A DNA stretch of 64,000 nucleotides from Yamagishiella unicocca (taxonomy: Eukaryota; Chlorophyta; Chlorophyceae; Chlamydomonadales; Volvocaceae): the NCBI GenBank assembly GCA_003116995.1, contig BDSL01000072.1, positions 496,001-560,000 of the forward strand, given 5' to 3'. Under the pieces are notes generated by a model that saw only the letters and a list, made by a program, of their open reading frames with translations, was not told where the DNA came from and made no database searches. Below are positions 1 through 12,900 of the stretch, in pieces; position 1 is the stretch's first letter; the number at the start of each line of letters is the position of its first letter. The position numbers and the translations under genes were made by a program.

Positions 1-86
1 TTACAACTCGTACATGCCTCCCTGCCCGCACCCCCCCTCCCTCCCTGCCCGCACCCTCCGTCCCTCCCTGGACCCTCCCGCCCCAC

Positions 87-3000
87 CTGGCCCGGCTGCG
101 CAGCTCCCTGCTGTGCGCCTGCTGGGTGGGCACCCTGCCTCCGAAACCCGCCCGCAGCTGCCGTACTCGCTCGGTGAGTGGCGGCAGGCCTGCCGCGCAG
201 ACGACGGTGGCAAGGACGGGGCGGGCAACCGATTTGTGGGTTTAGGGTTAATCCGGCAGTGTGGCGGCAACCGCACATCCCTCACCAAACGACACCCTCA
301 ACAGCAGCGGCATCCCCCCAAAACCCTAAAACCCCAAAACCCTAAAACCCTAAAACCCACCCGCCAGCAGGTGTTTCACGATGTACGCCTTATCCCGGGC
401 CTGCTGCCTGAAGAAGCGGTGCTCGAGCAGCTGCCGCGCGGAGGGGCGTTTGAGGGGCTCCTTCTGCAGGCACAGCGCCACCACCTCACGCATGGACCTG
501 CGGCCCCACCCGAGGGCGCGGGGGAGGGGGGGGGTTACAGTAAAAGAACCGGTAACGCGACTGGGGAAACGTAGCGGGTGCATAGCCGGGGGGGGAGGGG
601 AGGAGAGGGGGCGGGGAGGGGAGCGGAGGGAAGTAGTAGTTACTGGCACAGCGGGCTAGTGACCGTTACAGTGGGCTCCAGGCCAGAAGCAAGTGCTGAC
701 GCGGTTTTGGGTGGCTGACAACGGAAGCTTAAGGACAACGCCCACCCCACAAGCGTGCGCCTCCGACGTTCAGTGACCAAACCCCAGCCTCAATTGAACT
801 GACAAGGGCGCCACCTCGCACCACACTCGCCGACCACATCGACCGCACCGGCCCTCGTACGTCGTACATCGTACATCGTACATCGTACATCTTCCCCCCG
901 TCTGCCCGCTCACTTGGAGTAGGTTCGCTGCCCCACCCTGTCCTCCAGCTGCGGGGGCGGGTTCTGCAGCGTCATCATCAGGACCTGCGGCAGGTGGCAG
1001 GACAGGTGGGGGGGGGGGCAAGGGGGGTTACAATAAAAGAAACGGCAACGCGACTGGGGAAATGTACTGGGTGCATAGCCTTCGGATACCGGGTTGCAAG
1101 GGGGGTTAGGGCATAAACACGCGGTCGCACGACGTGGGTAGGACAGCTAGCACATTGTCTGCGGACACATGGCGGCGGGCGCATGCTGGAGTTGCGAGGG
1201 GGGAGGGAGGAGGAGGAGGGGGGGCGAGCGGGCAATTGAGGCAGGGCGAAGAGGGGCCCCAGGGTAGGTGAGGGTAGGTGAGGGAGGCCCGCTGGACCTC
1301 GGCCGCCAGCGTCATGCAAAGGAGGTGAGGGCGTATCAACCTCGATGCTGTCTTGGTATCAGCAGCGGAAGCCTTGGAATGCCTGGCTGCTGGAGAGAAG
1401 GGCGTATCTAGCAGACCATGCACGGCGTTACGATACGCTGACAAGGCATGCTCACCACTTGGCGCCTCCCTACCGCCACTGCAGCACCACTGCACCCGAC
1501 TGTACCCGTTACAACAACCAGCCTGGCCCGGTGCCGCAACCCCATACCACCCTCACCAACCGACCACTGTACCATGACCACCACCGCCACTACCACCATT
1601 ACCACCACCACCGCCCCCGACAGCACCACCACCACCACCACCACCCTACCCCCACCCCGCCCCCCCATCACCGCCCCCCGCCCCCAGCAGCACCACCACC
1701 ACCACCACTTTTGGTCTGGAACCCACTGTAACCGTTACAACCACCACCACCACCCCGCCCCCGGCAGCACCCCCGCCCCCTCCCGGCACGCCCCGGTGCC
1801 GGCGCATCACCTTGAGCGGCGGCATCTTGGCGAACGGCGCCGACCCGTGGGCCATTTCCAGCAGCGTTATGCCGAAGGACCAGATGTCGGCCCGGTCGTT
1901 GTAGGCGCTCTCCTGGGGGTTCGGGGGCAGGTCGGGGGGCAGGTCGGAGGGCAGGTCGGAGGGCAGGTCGGAGGGCAGGTCGGAGGGCAGGTCGGAGGGC
2001 AGGTCGGGGGGCAGGTCGGAGGGCAGGTCGGGGGGCAGGTCGGGGGGCAGGTCGGGGGAGGTGTCGGGGGTCAAGGTGTACAGGGCGGTGTGCCCGGGTG
2101 GGGCGCTCTACTCGGCGGCAGATGGAGGTAAGACGCGCGTGGATGAGTGGCAAGCCATCGCCGTACATCCGCAACCACCACCGCGAAAAATCACAACCAC
2201 CACAACCACCACGACAACCACAACAACCACCAACAACCACCAACAACCATACCAATCATGACATGCGGCACGGCGGCAGCTACGTAACCCTTCCCCCCCC
2301 GCTTCCCCTTTTCTGTAAACCCCCCTCCCCTCTCTCGCGTTACCGGTTCTTTTATTGTAACCCCCCTCTCCCCCCCCGCTCCCCCTTTCCTGTAACCCCC
2401 CTCTCCCCCCCCGCCCCCACCTCCATGACCTCCGCCCCACCTCCATGACCTCCGGCGCCATCCAGCAGGGGGTCCCCACCAGCGTGCGCCTCCGCATCAG
2501 GTTGTGCCCCCAGCTGCCCACTCGCTCCATGGTGGCGCTCACGCCGAAGTCCCCAAGCCGGGCAGCGCCGTCACCGCCCAGCAGCACGTTGCCGGCCTTG
2601 ACATCGCGGTGGATGGCGCCCTGCGGGCAGCGCGGCGCGGGGTTTGGGGCGGGGGATGGGGCGGGGGATTTGACGAAGACCCGTGGGGCGGGGATGGGGG
2701 CGGGGAGCAAACATTTGCGGGCGTTTTCCCATTTCTAACACAAGCACGCGGCTCAGGGATACGACGAAAAGCCTGGAGTTGGCTTTTGTGGCGGGAGGGG
2801 AGGGGCGGGAGGGGAGGGGAGGGGCTGCTTCCTTCCCACCTGCTTATGCAGGTACTCCAGCGCCCGCAGCACCTCCCGGGCGATGGTGGCGATGACCGGC
2901 TCCTCCAGGCCGTCCGTGTGGGCGTAGCGCATTACGTGTGCAACAGAGCCACCCTGCAGAGGACCGGCAGGGGAGGCGCGGGAAGGAGGGGGAGGAGGGT

Positions 3001-4415
3001 GCGGGGGAGAGGGTGCGGGGGGGGGGGAGCAGGGGGGTACACGGCCCCAGGAGGATGCCGGGGGGGGAGCGCGGAGGGGAATAAGGATGCTTGACCTGGA
3101 GGAACAACTTCATTCCCCCCGGGTTCACCGGTAACAGCCAGCCAGGGGTAAACTCTCAACATATACACACGCATACACACACACGCGCCCTCGAAACACA
3201 CACCCGCTGCTCCCTCTCCTCTGCCTCCCGCCCCCCCCCAATCGTGTTACCGGTTCTTTTTATTGTAACCCCCCCCCCCCGCACCTCCATGTACGGCATG
3301 ACGAGCCACAGCTCGCTGTCCGCCACGAAGGAGCACAGCAGCGGCAGCACCGCGGGGTGCTGGTAGCGGCGCATGATGGCGACCTCCTCGATAACCACCT
3401 GGCGGGGGTTAGCGGGGGGGAGGGGGGGAAGACCCTCCGATGACACGACATAGGAAATATAAAAGTGTCGCTGGGCGTAGCCCTAGCGTGTGTTAAGGGG
3501 GTGGAGAACTGAGGGGGTCTCCCCCCTGTATGCCCGCACCACCGTGACGACATAGGAAACGGAGAAAAGCAGAAACTATCTAGAGCGCGAATACGTTTCG
3601 GACGCGCGAGCACGTCGTGTATCCGGGTCATTCTCGACAACCCCCCCGGGGCCCAATATCCCGCTCCCGGATCTTACCTGCAGCTCCTCATCCGCGAGAT
3701 CCAGGTTGCACCGCTTGATGGCCACCACCTCGCCCAGGGGCACGCAGCGAGCTCGGTGGACTGTGGAAGTCACCTGCCCAGCGTGTGCCGGCGAGCGCAG
3801 ACGGCGCGAGCGTGAGAGATACGAAAGGAGGAAGGAAGTAAAAGGAAGTTGACTCGACAGGAGAGGAACAGGAACAGGACACCGCGCAAATGGCAGGGCA
3901 GAAGCGGCGTCTGGGCGGCGGCGGCGTGTTTAAGGTTCGCAGTCGCGGTTTCCTTGGTGGCTGGAGTCGCTTCGGCAGCGCGGCTTGTCACGCGCTGCGC
4001 TCCGGCAACACATGACTACGCCGCTTTATCAACGTTGTGCAGCTGCAGCAAGTGAGTGCTGCAGCGGCGGCCGCGAAAGGAGCAACAAGCAGAGCGGCGA
4101 CATTCCAAGGCGCGGCCGCCCGCCGCGAAAGCTGCGTGATAACATCAGCTGGCGGCTCTGATAACAGAACCAAGACGCCTCAGGCTACCCCCAACTATTT
4201 GGCCTGAGGAGGGAACCCCAAGAGAAGAACGCCGCGGTCGGCCGACCCAAGGGCCGCGCGCGCTAAGGCGCCGGCTGGGCTGGTCTGCTCCTGGCTGCGT
4301 TGGCACCACTCACCCCCGCGCCGCATTCTTCCAGAAGCTCATACTGAGAAGCATCCGCTGGGTAGGTCTTGGGCTTGAGATCATGAAGCACGTTGGCGCT
4401 CTTGGATTTGAACAT
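87..4415 (-). CDS. STE20-family (FRAY/SPAK/OSR1-like) Ser/Thr protein kinase, 3' end beyond window
   Basis: Nine exons, all phase-consistent: 4415-4314, 3773-3678, 3398-3285, 2953-2840, 2620-2441, 1912-1811, 984-914, 497-361 and 189-87, giving about 339 residues. The start ATG at 4415 precedes MFKSKS. The Gly-rich loop (GAGVTS) spans exons 1-2. Visible kinase landmarks are VAIK (K54), the alpha-C Glu region (VVIEEV, 67-72), HRDVKAGN (catalytic D148), DFG (D166), GTPCWMAPE and DIWSFG. The stretch [12 protein letters not shown] after the kinase domain is the typical post-kinase segment of SPAK/OSR1/FRAY proteins and of the plant homologues. In animals this subgroup acts in the WNK pathway and phosphorylates ion cotransporters; the algal role is inferred only from family. 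The last donor lies at 86, so at least one further exon with the C-terminal regulatory part lies beyond base 1. Introns carry minisatellites and short dispersed repeats. Confidence 0.87.
531..587. repeat. Dispersed intronic element, family A (copy 1)
   Basis: About 57 bp containing GGTTACAGTAAAAGAACCGG and ending in GTGCATAGCC. A near-identical copy lies at 1024-1080, with partial or inverted copies near 2332-2368, 3243-3275, 42580-42612, 45160-45190, 45423-45458, 45757-45795 and 48176-48205. All but the 45160 region are clearly intronic, and several sit directly beside a splice site. Confidence 0.85.
856..891. repeat. 7-bp tandem repeat (CGTACAT)
   Basis: Four to five copies of a 7-bp CGTACAT unit sit in the intron just downstream, in transcript sense, of the exon ending at 914 in the STE20-like kinase. 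Confidence 0.85.
1024..1080. repeat. Dispersed intronic element, family A (copy 2)
   Basis: Matches 531-587 at nearly every position, including the terminal GTGCATAGCC. In transcript orientation (minus strand) it lies about 40 bp upstream of the acceptor of the exon beginning at 984 and contributes a C-rich tract. Confidence 0.85.
1104..1189. repeat. Dispersed element, family B (copy 1)
   Basis: An 80-85 bp element with landmarks CACGACGTGGGTAG, CATTGTCT and GACACATGGCGGCGGGCG. It matches 54435-54515 throughout. Truncated or inverted relatives are near 21205-21262, 41815-41880, 45255-45320 and 59423-59475. Shorter versions retaining only the ACACGACATAGGA core are at 3445-3470, 3545-3570, 13133-13155, 38313-38350 and 47250-47290. 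Confidence 0.8.
1926..2060. repeat. 12-bp minisatellite in kinase intron
   Basis: About eleven tandem copies of a 12-bp unit (GGCAGGTCGGAG and close variants) lie in the intron between the fifth and sixth coding exons of the STE20-like kinase, ending just before the acceptor at 1913-1915. The array is G-rich on the plus strand, hence C-rich on the transcript, and may double as the pyrimidine tract. Confidence 0.9.
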
Positions 4416-5333
4416 CTTATCCTCTCGTCGTTTGGTCTCCGCGTTTTTTCCACGCGCGGCGGCACGCTGCGACTGCTGCGGCCTATTTTCCTTCTCGTTG
4501 AACCATGCAACATGCCGTCTGGTGATGGCGTTACGGGCGCCGCGTGCGCGAAGGGTAGCCGCTGAAAGGCAACGAGTTTGAGTCACTGTTGTACGGCCCG
4601 TGCCGCGCGAAGCCGCATTCTGTGCTGTAGAAGATCTGCCCCTTCACCACATAGCTCTGCAACCTCGTTCAAGGCGCACACAAGCCTTGATGCACTTCTG
4701 TATCAAATGGCCCATCAGCAGCAGGCAGCCGCGCACTCCGGTGCCGGCCTGGGCGCTAGCGCGACCGGGCCGCGCCGGCTGATGACGATCGGCCTTGGCC
4801 CGGGACTACTGCCGGCGCCGGGACCACACCAAACGACCGCAACTCTCGTCTCCAACAGCAATTTCAGCAGCAGCAGCAGCAACGCCAAGAGCAGCAGCAG
4901 CCTCAGAACCGGCCCGCGCGCGCCGGAAGCGTCGGGCGCCTGTGGATCGCGACCGACCCACGGTTCCGTGACAGCGTTTGCGATGGGGGGGAATTGCCGC
5001 AGCGCCAAGGGTGGCTTACGGCCTGGTGGGTGGCTCCAAGGGCCCAACAGGTCCGCCAGCTGCACCCCGGCGGTTGCGGCCGCTTCCGGTGGGTCGGTGA
5101 TCCGTCGCCTCTCTCTCCTCTTCGCGCCACGCACCGCATCGACCCAGACCCCACGCGCGGCTTCGCCGTCGCTCTGTTATCTCCATCCCGTTGCCTCCGT
5201 CCCGACCTGGCTTGCATGCCATTCACTCGTCGGCTGCCGCCTTGGCGATCGTCTCGATGCACCTCCCCCCTGCCTGCCTGCCAGCCGTCTTGCGTAATTA
5301 TAGACAGGCATTAAATGGGCCGAATGCTAGTAA
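4416..5333. promoter_or_regulatory. Divergent intergenic region between the kinase and the large gene
   Basis: The region separates the minus-strand kinase start (4415) from the plus-strand large gene and should hold both promoters and 5' UTRs. No canonical TATA box is obvious at an expected distance. A plus-strand reading frame open from 4578 to 5297, with a good initiator context at 4707, may be the true first exon of the large gene (see that entry). Confidence 0.4.
4707..5297 (+). CDS. Possible alternative N-terminal exon of the large low-complexity gene
   Basis: The frame is open to a stop at 5295-5297. The ATG at 4707 is preceded by TATCAA and followed by GCC, matching the (A/C)A(A/C)(A/C)ATG(G/C)C context usual in volvocine genes better than the ATG at 5334. 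The product is Ser/Ala/Gly-rich with few acidic residues, which could suit an organellar targeting region, but no motif is recognisable. If it is a first exon it must splice from an internal donor (candidates near 5089 or 5096) to the acceptor at 6254. No junction can be chosen from sequence alone, and it may instead be untranslated leader. Confidence 0.25.
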   Translation: MAHQQQAAAHSGAGLGASATGPRRLMTIGLGPGLLPAPGPHQTTATLVSNSNFSSSSSNAKSSSSLRTGPRAPEASGACGSRPTHGSVTAFAMGGNCRSAKGGLRPGGWLQGPNRSASCTPAVAAASGGSVIRRLSLLFAPRTASTQTPRAASPSLCYLHPVASVPTWLACHSLVGCRLGDRLDAPPPCLPASRLA

Positions 5334-6898
5334 ATGCCTTCCACGTGTCGCTGTTGTCGCCTGTCGCCGTGTGCCCTGATGATCCAGGTGAGGGTGGAGG
5401 CGGCGATGAAGGAGATGCAGGAGAGGAGGCCGAGGGGGGCGTCCGCCGATCCCCCAGCCACCAGCAGCAGCAGCAGCAGCCTCCTGCCCGGCAGGCCGCT
5501 GCTGTGGCCCGTCACGGTCCTTTTCCTGCTCACCGCGACACCCACCAGCAAAGCCAACAGCAGCAAGGTCAGCAGCAGCACCACCAACCCCAGCAACAGC
5601 CGCACCAACACACCGGCGGGCCCAACCAGCAGCAGCACCACCAACCGCAGCAACAGCAGCAGCAACACACCGGCGGGCCCAACCAGCAGCAGCACCACCA
5701 ACCGCAGCAACAGCAGCAGCAACACACCGGCGGGCCCAACCAGCAGCACCACCACCAACCCCAGCAACAGCAGCAGCAACACACCGGCGGGCCCAACCAG
5801 CAGCAGCAGCAGCACCCAGATATGGAGGGAGCCGAGCGGCACCACCGTGAATCCCACCATCAGCCCCTTCACAAACAGCGGCAGCATCGAAAGCGTGCCG
5901 CCATGGCCTCCCGCACTGACACGAACTCCTCGGTTGACGAACCCCCGGTGCGCCCTCCGTTCCGGTGTTTGTTCGTGCCCTCCTCCCGGTACCGTGTCAA
6001 TGCCGTGTTCATGCCCCGGACCGTGTGTGTTTTACCCCGGACCGTGTGTGTTTTGCCCCGGACCGTGTGTGTTTTGCCCCGGACCGTGTGTGTTTTGCCA
6101 CGGACCGTGTGTGTCTTGCCCCGGACCGTGTGTGTTTTGGTGTCACGTTTTGTTCATCCTTACCCTCCCTCAAACAAAGTCCCTACATAAACCCATACCG
6201 CACCCAAAACCGAAACCCCTGTTCACCCGCCCTGGCCCCCCGGTTCCTCCGCAGGTGGCTTGCAATGCCAAGGGCCAGTGCTACCCCCTCTCCCCCCATG
6301 TCCATGAGCTGCACCGCGAGCTTCTGCCCAGCCGCTCCACCGCCCACGACGTCCTGTCCGTCGACGAGGCGTACCTGGTCGACCTGCCGCTGGCGCACGG
6401 CAGCAGGATCCCCGCCGTACGACGGGACGAGCTGTACGACATGGCGGCGGACACAGTGGCGGTGGCGCTGGCGGCGGCGGAGGCGGCGGGGGTGCAGCCC
6501 GAGCAGATTGAGTCGTGCGGGCTGGACGTGTTCATACTGGGGAAGTCGTTAGACGGCGATTTCGGCCGGTTCGAACTTGCGGAGGATGCGCCGGGGCACT
6601 CGGACCGGCGGCCGCCGGCGGCGGCGGCGGGCGCGGCGGCCCACATCAAGCACAACCGCGGGCATGAGGAACACGAGCACCTGCGCGACGACCGCAACCA
6701 CCACCAGAACCACAAGCGCGGGCACGTACGGCAGCAGAAGGATTTCCTCCCGCCGCACCACGAGCCGTACAGCTACGCATACACGAGTGAGGACAGCTTC
6801 ATCACGACGGGCGAGGGGGGCCGGCTGGTGTCGGTGGACACGCGCAGTTGGAGGGAGGAGGAGGGGGGTGATGGCGGGGGGGCCGAGGAGATGACGCA

Positions 6899-6930
<32 letters not shown>

Positions 6931-9900
6931 ACCGAGGTGCGGACGGCGGAGTGCAAGGCGGCGCCGCCGGCCGGGCAGCCGCCGTCGCCTTGAGCGGCTC
7001 CGGCGGCGGCATGGGAGCCGCCAGCAGTGTCAGTAGGGCCGGCAGGCTTACCCGACCGACCATGTGCCGCTTCTTGCTGTGTGGGTTCAAGGGCGGCGCC
7101 GCGGGTCTGTTTCGCTCGCAGCCGCTGGGTGTCCCCCGACCACTCGCCGCGCCGCTACGGGCCCTACCCCGTGCCGCCGCCGCCGACGGCGCCGCCGCTG
7201 ACGGCGGCGCTGGCGGCGCCGCAGCTGTGTCGTACGCCCCGCGGCTGGCGCGCCGCTGGTACGCGGTGGGGCGTCGCACAGCGGTGCGGCTGGTGCCTGC
7301 GGCTGGCAGGCGCAGCAGCAGCAGCCGGAGCAGCGAAAGCAGTGGCGAGCCTGGTGGCCGGAAAAGCAGCGAAGGCGGCGAAGGCAGCGGAGGCAGCGGA
7401 GGCAGCGGCCAGCCGGCAGGGGCCGGCAGCAAGGCGCGTGCCGAGCCGAAGAGCGGCGGCCGGGCGGCAAAGGCGCAGGGCGGGGTGGAGGAGCGAGAAC
7501 AGAAGCGGCGGCGGAAGGCGGCGGAGGCGGCGGAGGCGGCGGCGGCGGCGGCAGCGGCGGTGGCGGTGGAGACGGCGGCGGAGGCGGCGGAGGCGGCGGC
7601 GGCGGCAGCGGAGGTGGCGGCGGCGGAGGCGGCGAAGGTTGCGCAGAGGCCCCGACGGACTGTCCACCGTCAGGCCGCCAGGGCGCCGGCACCCGTAGCG
7701 ACCGCGGCGGCGCGCCGCTCTCGTGCCAGTGAGACCGCCGCCGCACTGGCAGGTAGCGGCGGCGGCAGCAGTAGCGGCGGCGGCGGCGGTGGTGCCGGTG
7801 GCGGCGGTGGTACCGATGGGGGGAGAGTGACGGCCGCTGCATCGGAGCGGGGGAGGGGTGAGGAGGAGGGGCGGGCCGAGGGCAAGGAGGGGGCGGCCGC
7901 GGCCGCCGCGGCCGCCACCACCGCCGCCGGTGGCGGCGACGGCGGCGGCGGCGGTGCGGCTTCGCGCGCGCACACCGGCACTGGCACCGCCCAGAGGAGC
8001 CGCCAGCTGGGCAAAACGGCGGCTGCGCAGGTGGCGGCGCCGGCGCCAGCGCCGGAAGAGGAGCCGCCGCAGGACAGCGTCGAGAACCGCGTTTCGAAGC
8101 CACCGCAAGGGCAGAAGGCGGCTGCACGGCGGCAGCAGGCGGCGGCGGCGTCGGCGGCGATGCCGACGGCTGCCACTGGCTCACGGCGGGGCGACAGGGC
8201 GGGCCGGCGGTTTGAAGCGGACCTGGCGGGCGATGAGGCGGAGGCTGAGGCGGATGCAGTGGCGGAGGCGGAGGTGGAGGTGGCAAAGGCGACCCGCAAG
8301 CCGGTGGAGCTCCCAACCGTGGTGTACTCGTTTAAAGACGGCATCCACATGGAGCCGCCGACCAGCGGAGGTCGACGCATCGGGAGCAGCAGCAGGGCGC
8401 GGCTGAGGCGGAGCGCTGAGGCCGGGCTCGGCGGTGCCAGCACCGCCACCGCCCCTGCCGCCGCCGCAGCCGCCGCCGCCGCCACGGCTGGTTCCCCAGA
8501 TGGTGGCGGCCGCGATGCTTACAACGCTAGGCCCAAGGCCTTTGCGTCGAAGCCTGCCGCCGCCGCCGCCGCCGGCGCCGGCGCTGCCCCCGCGGCCGCA
8601 CGAGACCCTGACGCCTGGGACGTGACGACCGGCGGCGGCGGTGCGAAGACTGGCGGCAGTGCCGCCGGCCCAACAGGCAGCTCAGACCCCATCATTACCA
8701 CCGCGAGTGGCGGAAGCGCGTTGGAGCCGGACAGCGCTGCCGTCACGGCACAGCAGCAGCCCGACACAGCGCCAGCGTCCGAGAGGAGTGGTGGTGGTAG
8801 GGGTGGCGGCGGCGCCGCCGCCGCAAGGGGTACGACAACCGACGCCGACGCCGCCAGCATCACCGGCGCCGCCAGCGGTCCCGCAGACACCCTGGAGCAG
8901 ATGTTGGTTTCGGAGGCGGAGCGTCGGATGATGGTGGACGAGACTTCGGAGCGCCTGGCTGGAGAGCTGGCGGCGGCGGTGATGGGCTCTCTGGAGCCCG
9001 GCCCCGCCGCCGCCGCCGCTGACGACGGCGACGACGACGACAACGGAGGGGAGGGCACCGGCGTCGACGTCGACGTCCTGGAGGCGGCGGCGACGGCGGC
9101 GGCGGCGGCCGACGAATCGTTGGCGCCGCCGCTTGCCGAGGACGCGCTGTCGGCAGCCGCGCCCGCAGCCGCGCCCGTACCCGCACCCCCTGGCGGGGAG
9201 CTCGGAGAGGGCGCGGCGGGGTTGGTGGGGGTGGTTGGCGTGCCTAGCGGCCTGGTGGCGGGACCAGCTGAGGGACGGGGTGGCCCGTGGGTGGGTCTTG
9301 TGGGCATGCCCAGCGGCCAAGTTTTGGGATCCTCCCAGGAGTCAAGGGGGAGCGCCTCTCCGGCCGTTGTGATGGAGGAAGAAGAAGAAGAAGACGGCGG
9401 CACCGCGGTGGAGGCGGAGCAGCCGGAGGCTGCGGTTCCAGCCGCGGCAGCGGACGTGGTTGGGGGGAAGGAAGAGGAAGAGGAGGAGGAGGAGGCGGAG
9501 GTGAGGGGGACTGAGGAGGAGACGGAGACAGAGGCGGGATACGAGGAGGAGGGGGAGGTGCTTCGTCCTCAGGACCTGGAGCAGATCGTTAGGGGGCTCC
9601 GGCAGATGGATGTGAGTGAGGAGGGGGTTGCCGCACCCGCCCCGCCTCCGAGGCAGTGGGAGCAGCGCCAGCGGCCAGCTCAGGCCACCGGCGGCGGTGC
9701 TGACGGCGGCGAGGACGGCGCTGCTGGCGGCGCTGCTGGCGGCGCTGCTGGCGGCGGCGATGTGCTGGGAGACAAGGACCTGGAGCAGATCGAGCGGGGG
9801 CTGCTGGAGGATGTGGACCTGGACTGGAACGTCAGTGTGGGCGGGGCCCCACCACCTGGCGGCGAAGACGGGAGCTCAGTCGGCGCCGGGGCGCCCCCTC

Positions 9901-12900
9901 TCAGCCGCAACGCTGGCGTCGCTCCCGCCGCTGAGGGCGCGGGCACCGCCGAAGACAGCGGCAGTAGCACTGGCGGCGGCAGTGGGAGCAGTAGCAGTCG
10001 TGACGGGGGTAATGGCTCGGTGGCCGCTGCGCAGGACGAGCAGCATGTTGACGAGCTGGCGGCCGCGGCGGAGGCGGCGCCTGGCGGCGGTGACAACTCG
10101 GATGCGGCGGCGGCGGCGGCGCCTGGCGGCGGTGACAACTCGGCGGCGGCGACCGACGACCGGACCGGCGCCGCGGCGCGCGACGAGGGACCGTGGGAAA
10201 CTGACGTCGGCGGCTACTCCTGGTGGCCGCGCAGCGGCGCAGCGGCCGCCGCCGCCGCCGCCACCGTCACGACCGCGTCGGAAGCTCCGGAGGAGGCGCA
10301 GGGAGTCGGCGGCGCCACTGACGTTCACCTGCCGCCAGCCGAACAAGAGATGGCGCCAGCCGGCGCCGCTGAACTAAAGGTAGCGGCTGAGCGGCTGCGC
10401 TTGAAGGCGCTCGAGGATTGGGGGAACACGCCCCCGGATGACCCAGGGACTGAGTCATACGAGCCGCCGGGGGACATCGCCCACATGGCTGTGGATGAGG
10501 AGGGGGAGAGTGAGAGGGACGCGGCGGCGGCGTACAGCGCCTGGCTGGGAGGCAGCAGAGCCGCGGAGGGCGACGACGGCGGCAGGGTTGCTGCCCTCGG
10601 GAGGGAGGCGGCGGCGGCGGCGGCGGCAGCGGCAGCGGCGGGGGGGGCAGAGATGGGAATCGCCGGGGCACCGCCACAGGCGCCCGGAAGCATCGATGAG
10701 CACGGCGGCGGGGGCAGCGGCGCCGGCACCAGCAGCAGCAGCGGGGGCGCTGCCGCCGCAGGCCGCGGCGGCGGCGGCGGCGGTCCCGGAACTGATGCCG
10801 GCGGCGGCGTCAACACCCCCGACGGCCACGGCGAGGATGAGTACGACGACGCTGGCGCTGCTGCTGGCGCTGATTCATCCAGCAGGAGGCGGCAGTGGAG
10901 CCCGGGGCTCGGCGGCGTGCACCACCACCTCGTGCGCATCAGCAACCAGCGCCGCGCAGCGGGGGACGCCGAGCAGCTCCCTTCGCAGCCGCCACACGGG
11001 CCTCCGAGCGACCCGTGGGTCAGTGCGCCCGCTGCATCAACGACCCACGCCGCAGGCGAGCAGCGGCTGCCGCCCGGCGCCGGAGCCACACCCGCAGGTC
11101 CCGCAGCTGCTGCAGCTGCGCCCAGCACCCCCTCCGACTTCTCCTCCCCCGCCTCCCCTGGAGTCTTGCCTGTGGGTTACCCTCTGCCCATCGAGGGCGG
11201 CACCCTGATGGTGGGCGACGCGGGCCTCATCAGCGGCCTCAGCGTTCACCGGGCGGCGGCGGACGTGATGCGGGAGCTGCCCACCAGCGGCGACGGAGGC
11301 GACGGCGGCGACGCCAGCATCGGTGTCCTGGGCGACGTTGACGACAGACTCGCCAGCGGCCCCGCCAGCAGCCCGGGTGGTGGCGCTGCGGGCGTCGGCG
11401 GTGATGCCGCCGGCAGTGGCGGATCTGCCGCCGTGAGCTGTGGTGGGCACACGCCCGAGGAGGATCCGCGAGGCTACCAGGTGGGGAGGGTGTGTGGGTG
11501 GGTGGGGGGGGGGGCGTGAGGGGGGTGGCGTGAGGGGGCGCGAGATCAAAGTTGTGGAGCGGTGAAGGGGGGCTGGCGGGAGGTGCTGGACGGGTAGGGG
11601 GGTGCGGGGCAACCGTGCCATACACACACATTTACCCGCTCCAGCACCCCCGCTTGCTGGCCCGGCCCCGACACCTCCCCTCCCGTCCCCCGCGGCCCGA
11701 CCCCAGGCTGCCGTGTACGCTACCAACCAGGTGGAGGCTGAGGCGGCTGCCGGCCTGGTGACCTTCCCACCAGATGTGGCGGAGGAGGCCCGGGAGAAGG
11801 AGGCGGCGAGGGAGAGGGAGGAGGAGGCGGCGAGGGAGAGGGGCGGGGAGGAGCGGGAGGCGGCGGCAGGCCGGAGGGGCGGCGGCGGCGCCGAGGAGCT
11901 GTCGTACGGAGGCACCGTCGAGGCTGAAGTGGCGGCGGGGCTCGCGGGTGGGTTAGGGTTTGGGTTTGGGTGTGTATGGCGGCGGCGTGCATCGTGGTAC
12001 TTTTGGTGTGTACGGCAGCGGCGGGCACGTAGTACGGCGGGCGCGTAGTACGGCGGGCGGGTGGGTGGGGACAGCGATGGGTTATCAATGTTAGCTTTTC
12101 CCCTGGTTCCAGTTCCTCCTTTCCAACTCCCCAGGACTACCCTATCTCTATGACACCAGTTGCCGCTCGTCTTTCCCCCTCCCCCCACCCGCCCACCACC
12201 ACCACCACCACCACCACCACCACCACCACGTCTGTTCCAAACGTTTTTTCTCGCGTAAACGGGTCTTCCTTGCAATCCCACCACCACCTCCACACGACCC
12301 AACTTCCTTTGCGGTGCTCCCACGCCGCCGCGTGGTGCAGGTGAGGGCGCAGCAGCTGAGGGCAGCAGCGGAGCCGGCGCCGACAACCAGCTCTACGCCC
12401 CTCCCACCACGACGACCTCCGCCCACATCGCCCTCACCCCCACCACCGCCCCCACCACCCACACCACCGCCGCCGCCCCCCCTCCCTCCGTGGAGTTCGG
12501 CCCCCCTGCCCGTGTGGGTGACGACGGCGGGGAGGACGCCGCCTCCGACGAGGCAGTCCGTGGCGCCCGCGCAGAGGTGCTGGAGCTGCTGGCGCACCCG
12601 GGGGACTTCATCAAGGGGCTGCAGGTGCGGGTGGGGTGCGGGGGCGTGTGTATGTGTATGTGTGTGTGCTCTGGCGTGTGACGAAGACACCCGTGGGAGC
12701 GACAAAGGAGAAGGATGCGGAAAGACCGGCGAATGAACACGGGGGGAGGGTGGCGGAAAGACCTGTTACACGACATGGGTATAATGGGGGGGGAGGGGGG
12801 ACGCGGGCAGGGTCCAGGCAGACAGGAAGCCCTTGGTCCGGGTCTTAGTTATAACCCGCCCCCGCCCCTTCCTCGAACTCCCCCCCCGCTCGATTTTTAT

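Noticed and set aside
5327..5887. Leu-rich hydrophobic minus-strand frame resembling membrane spans
   Set aside because: It is produced by CTG repeats (reverse of CAG); no splice-compatible minus-strand exons continue it.
7087..8485. Long minus-strand and alternate-frame open frames rich in Pro, Arg or Ala
   Set aside because: They are shadows of the GC-rich coding exon 6255-11480; codons fit the plus-strand frame better, and the alternative products are pure low complexity.
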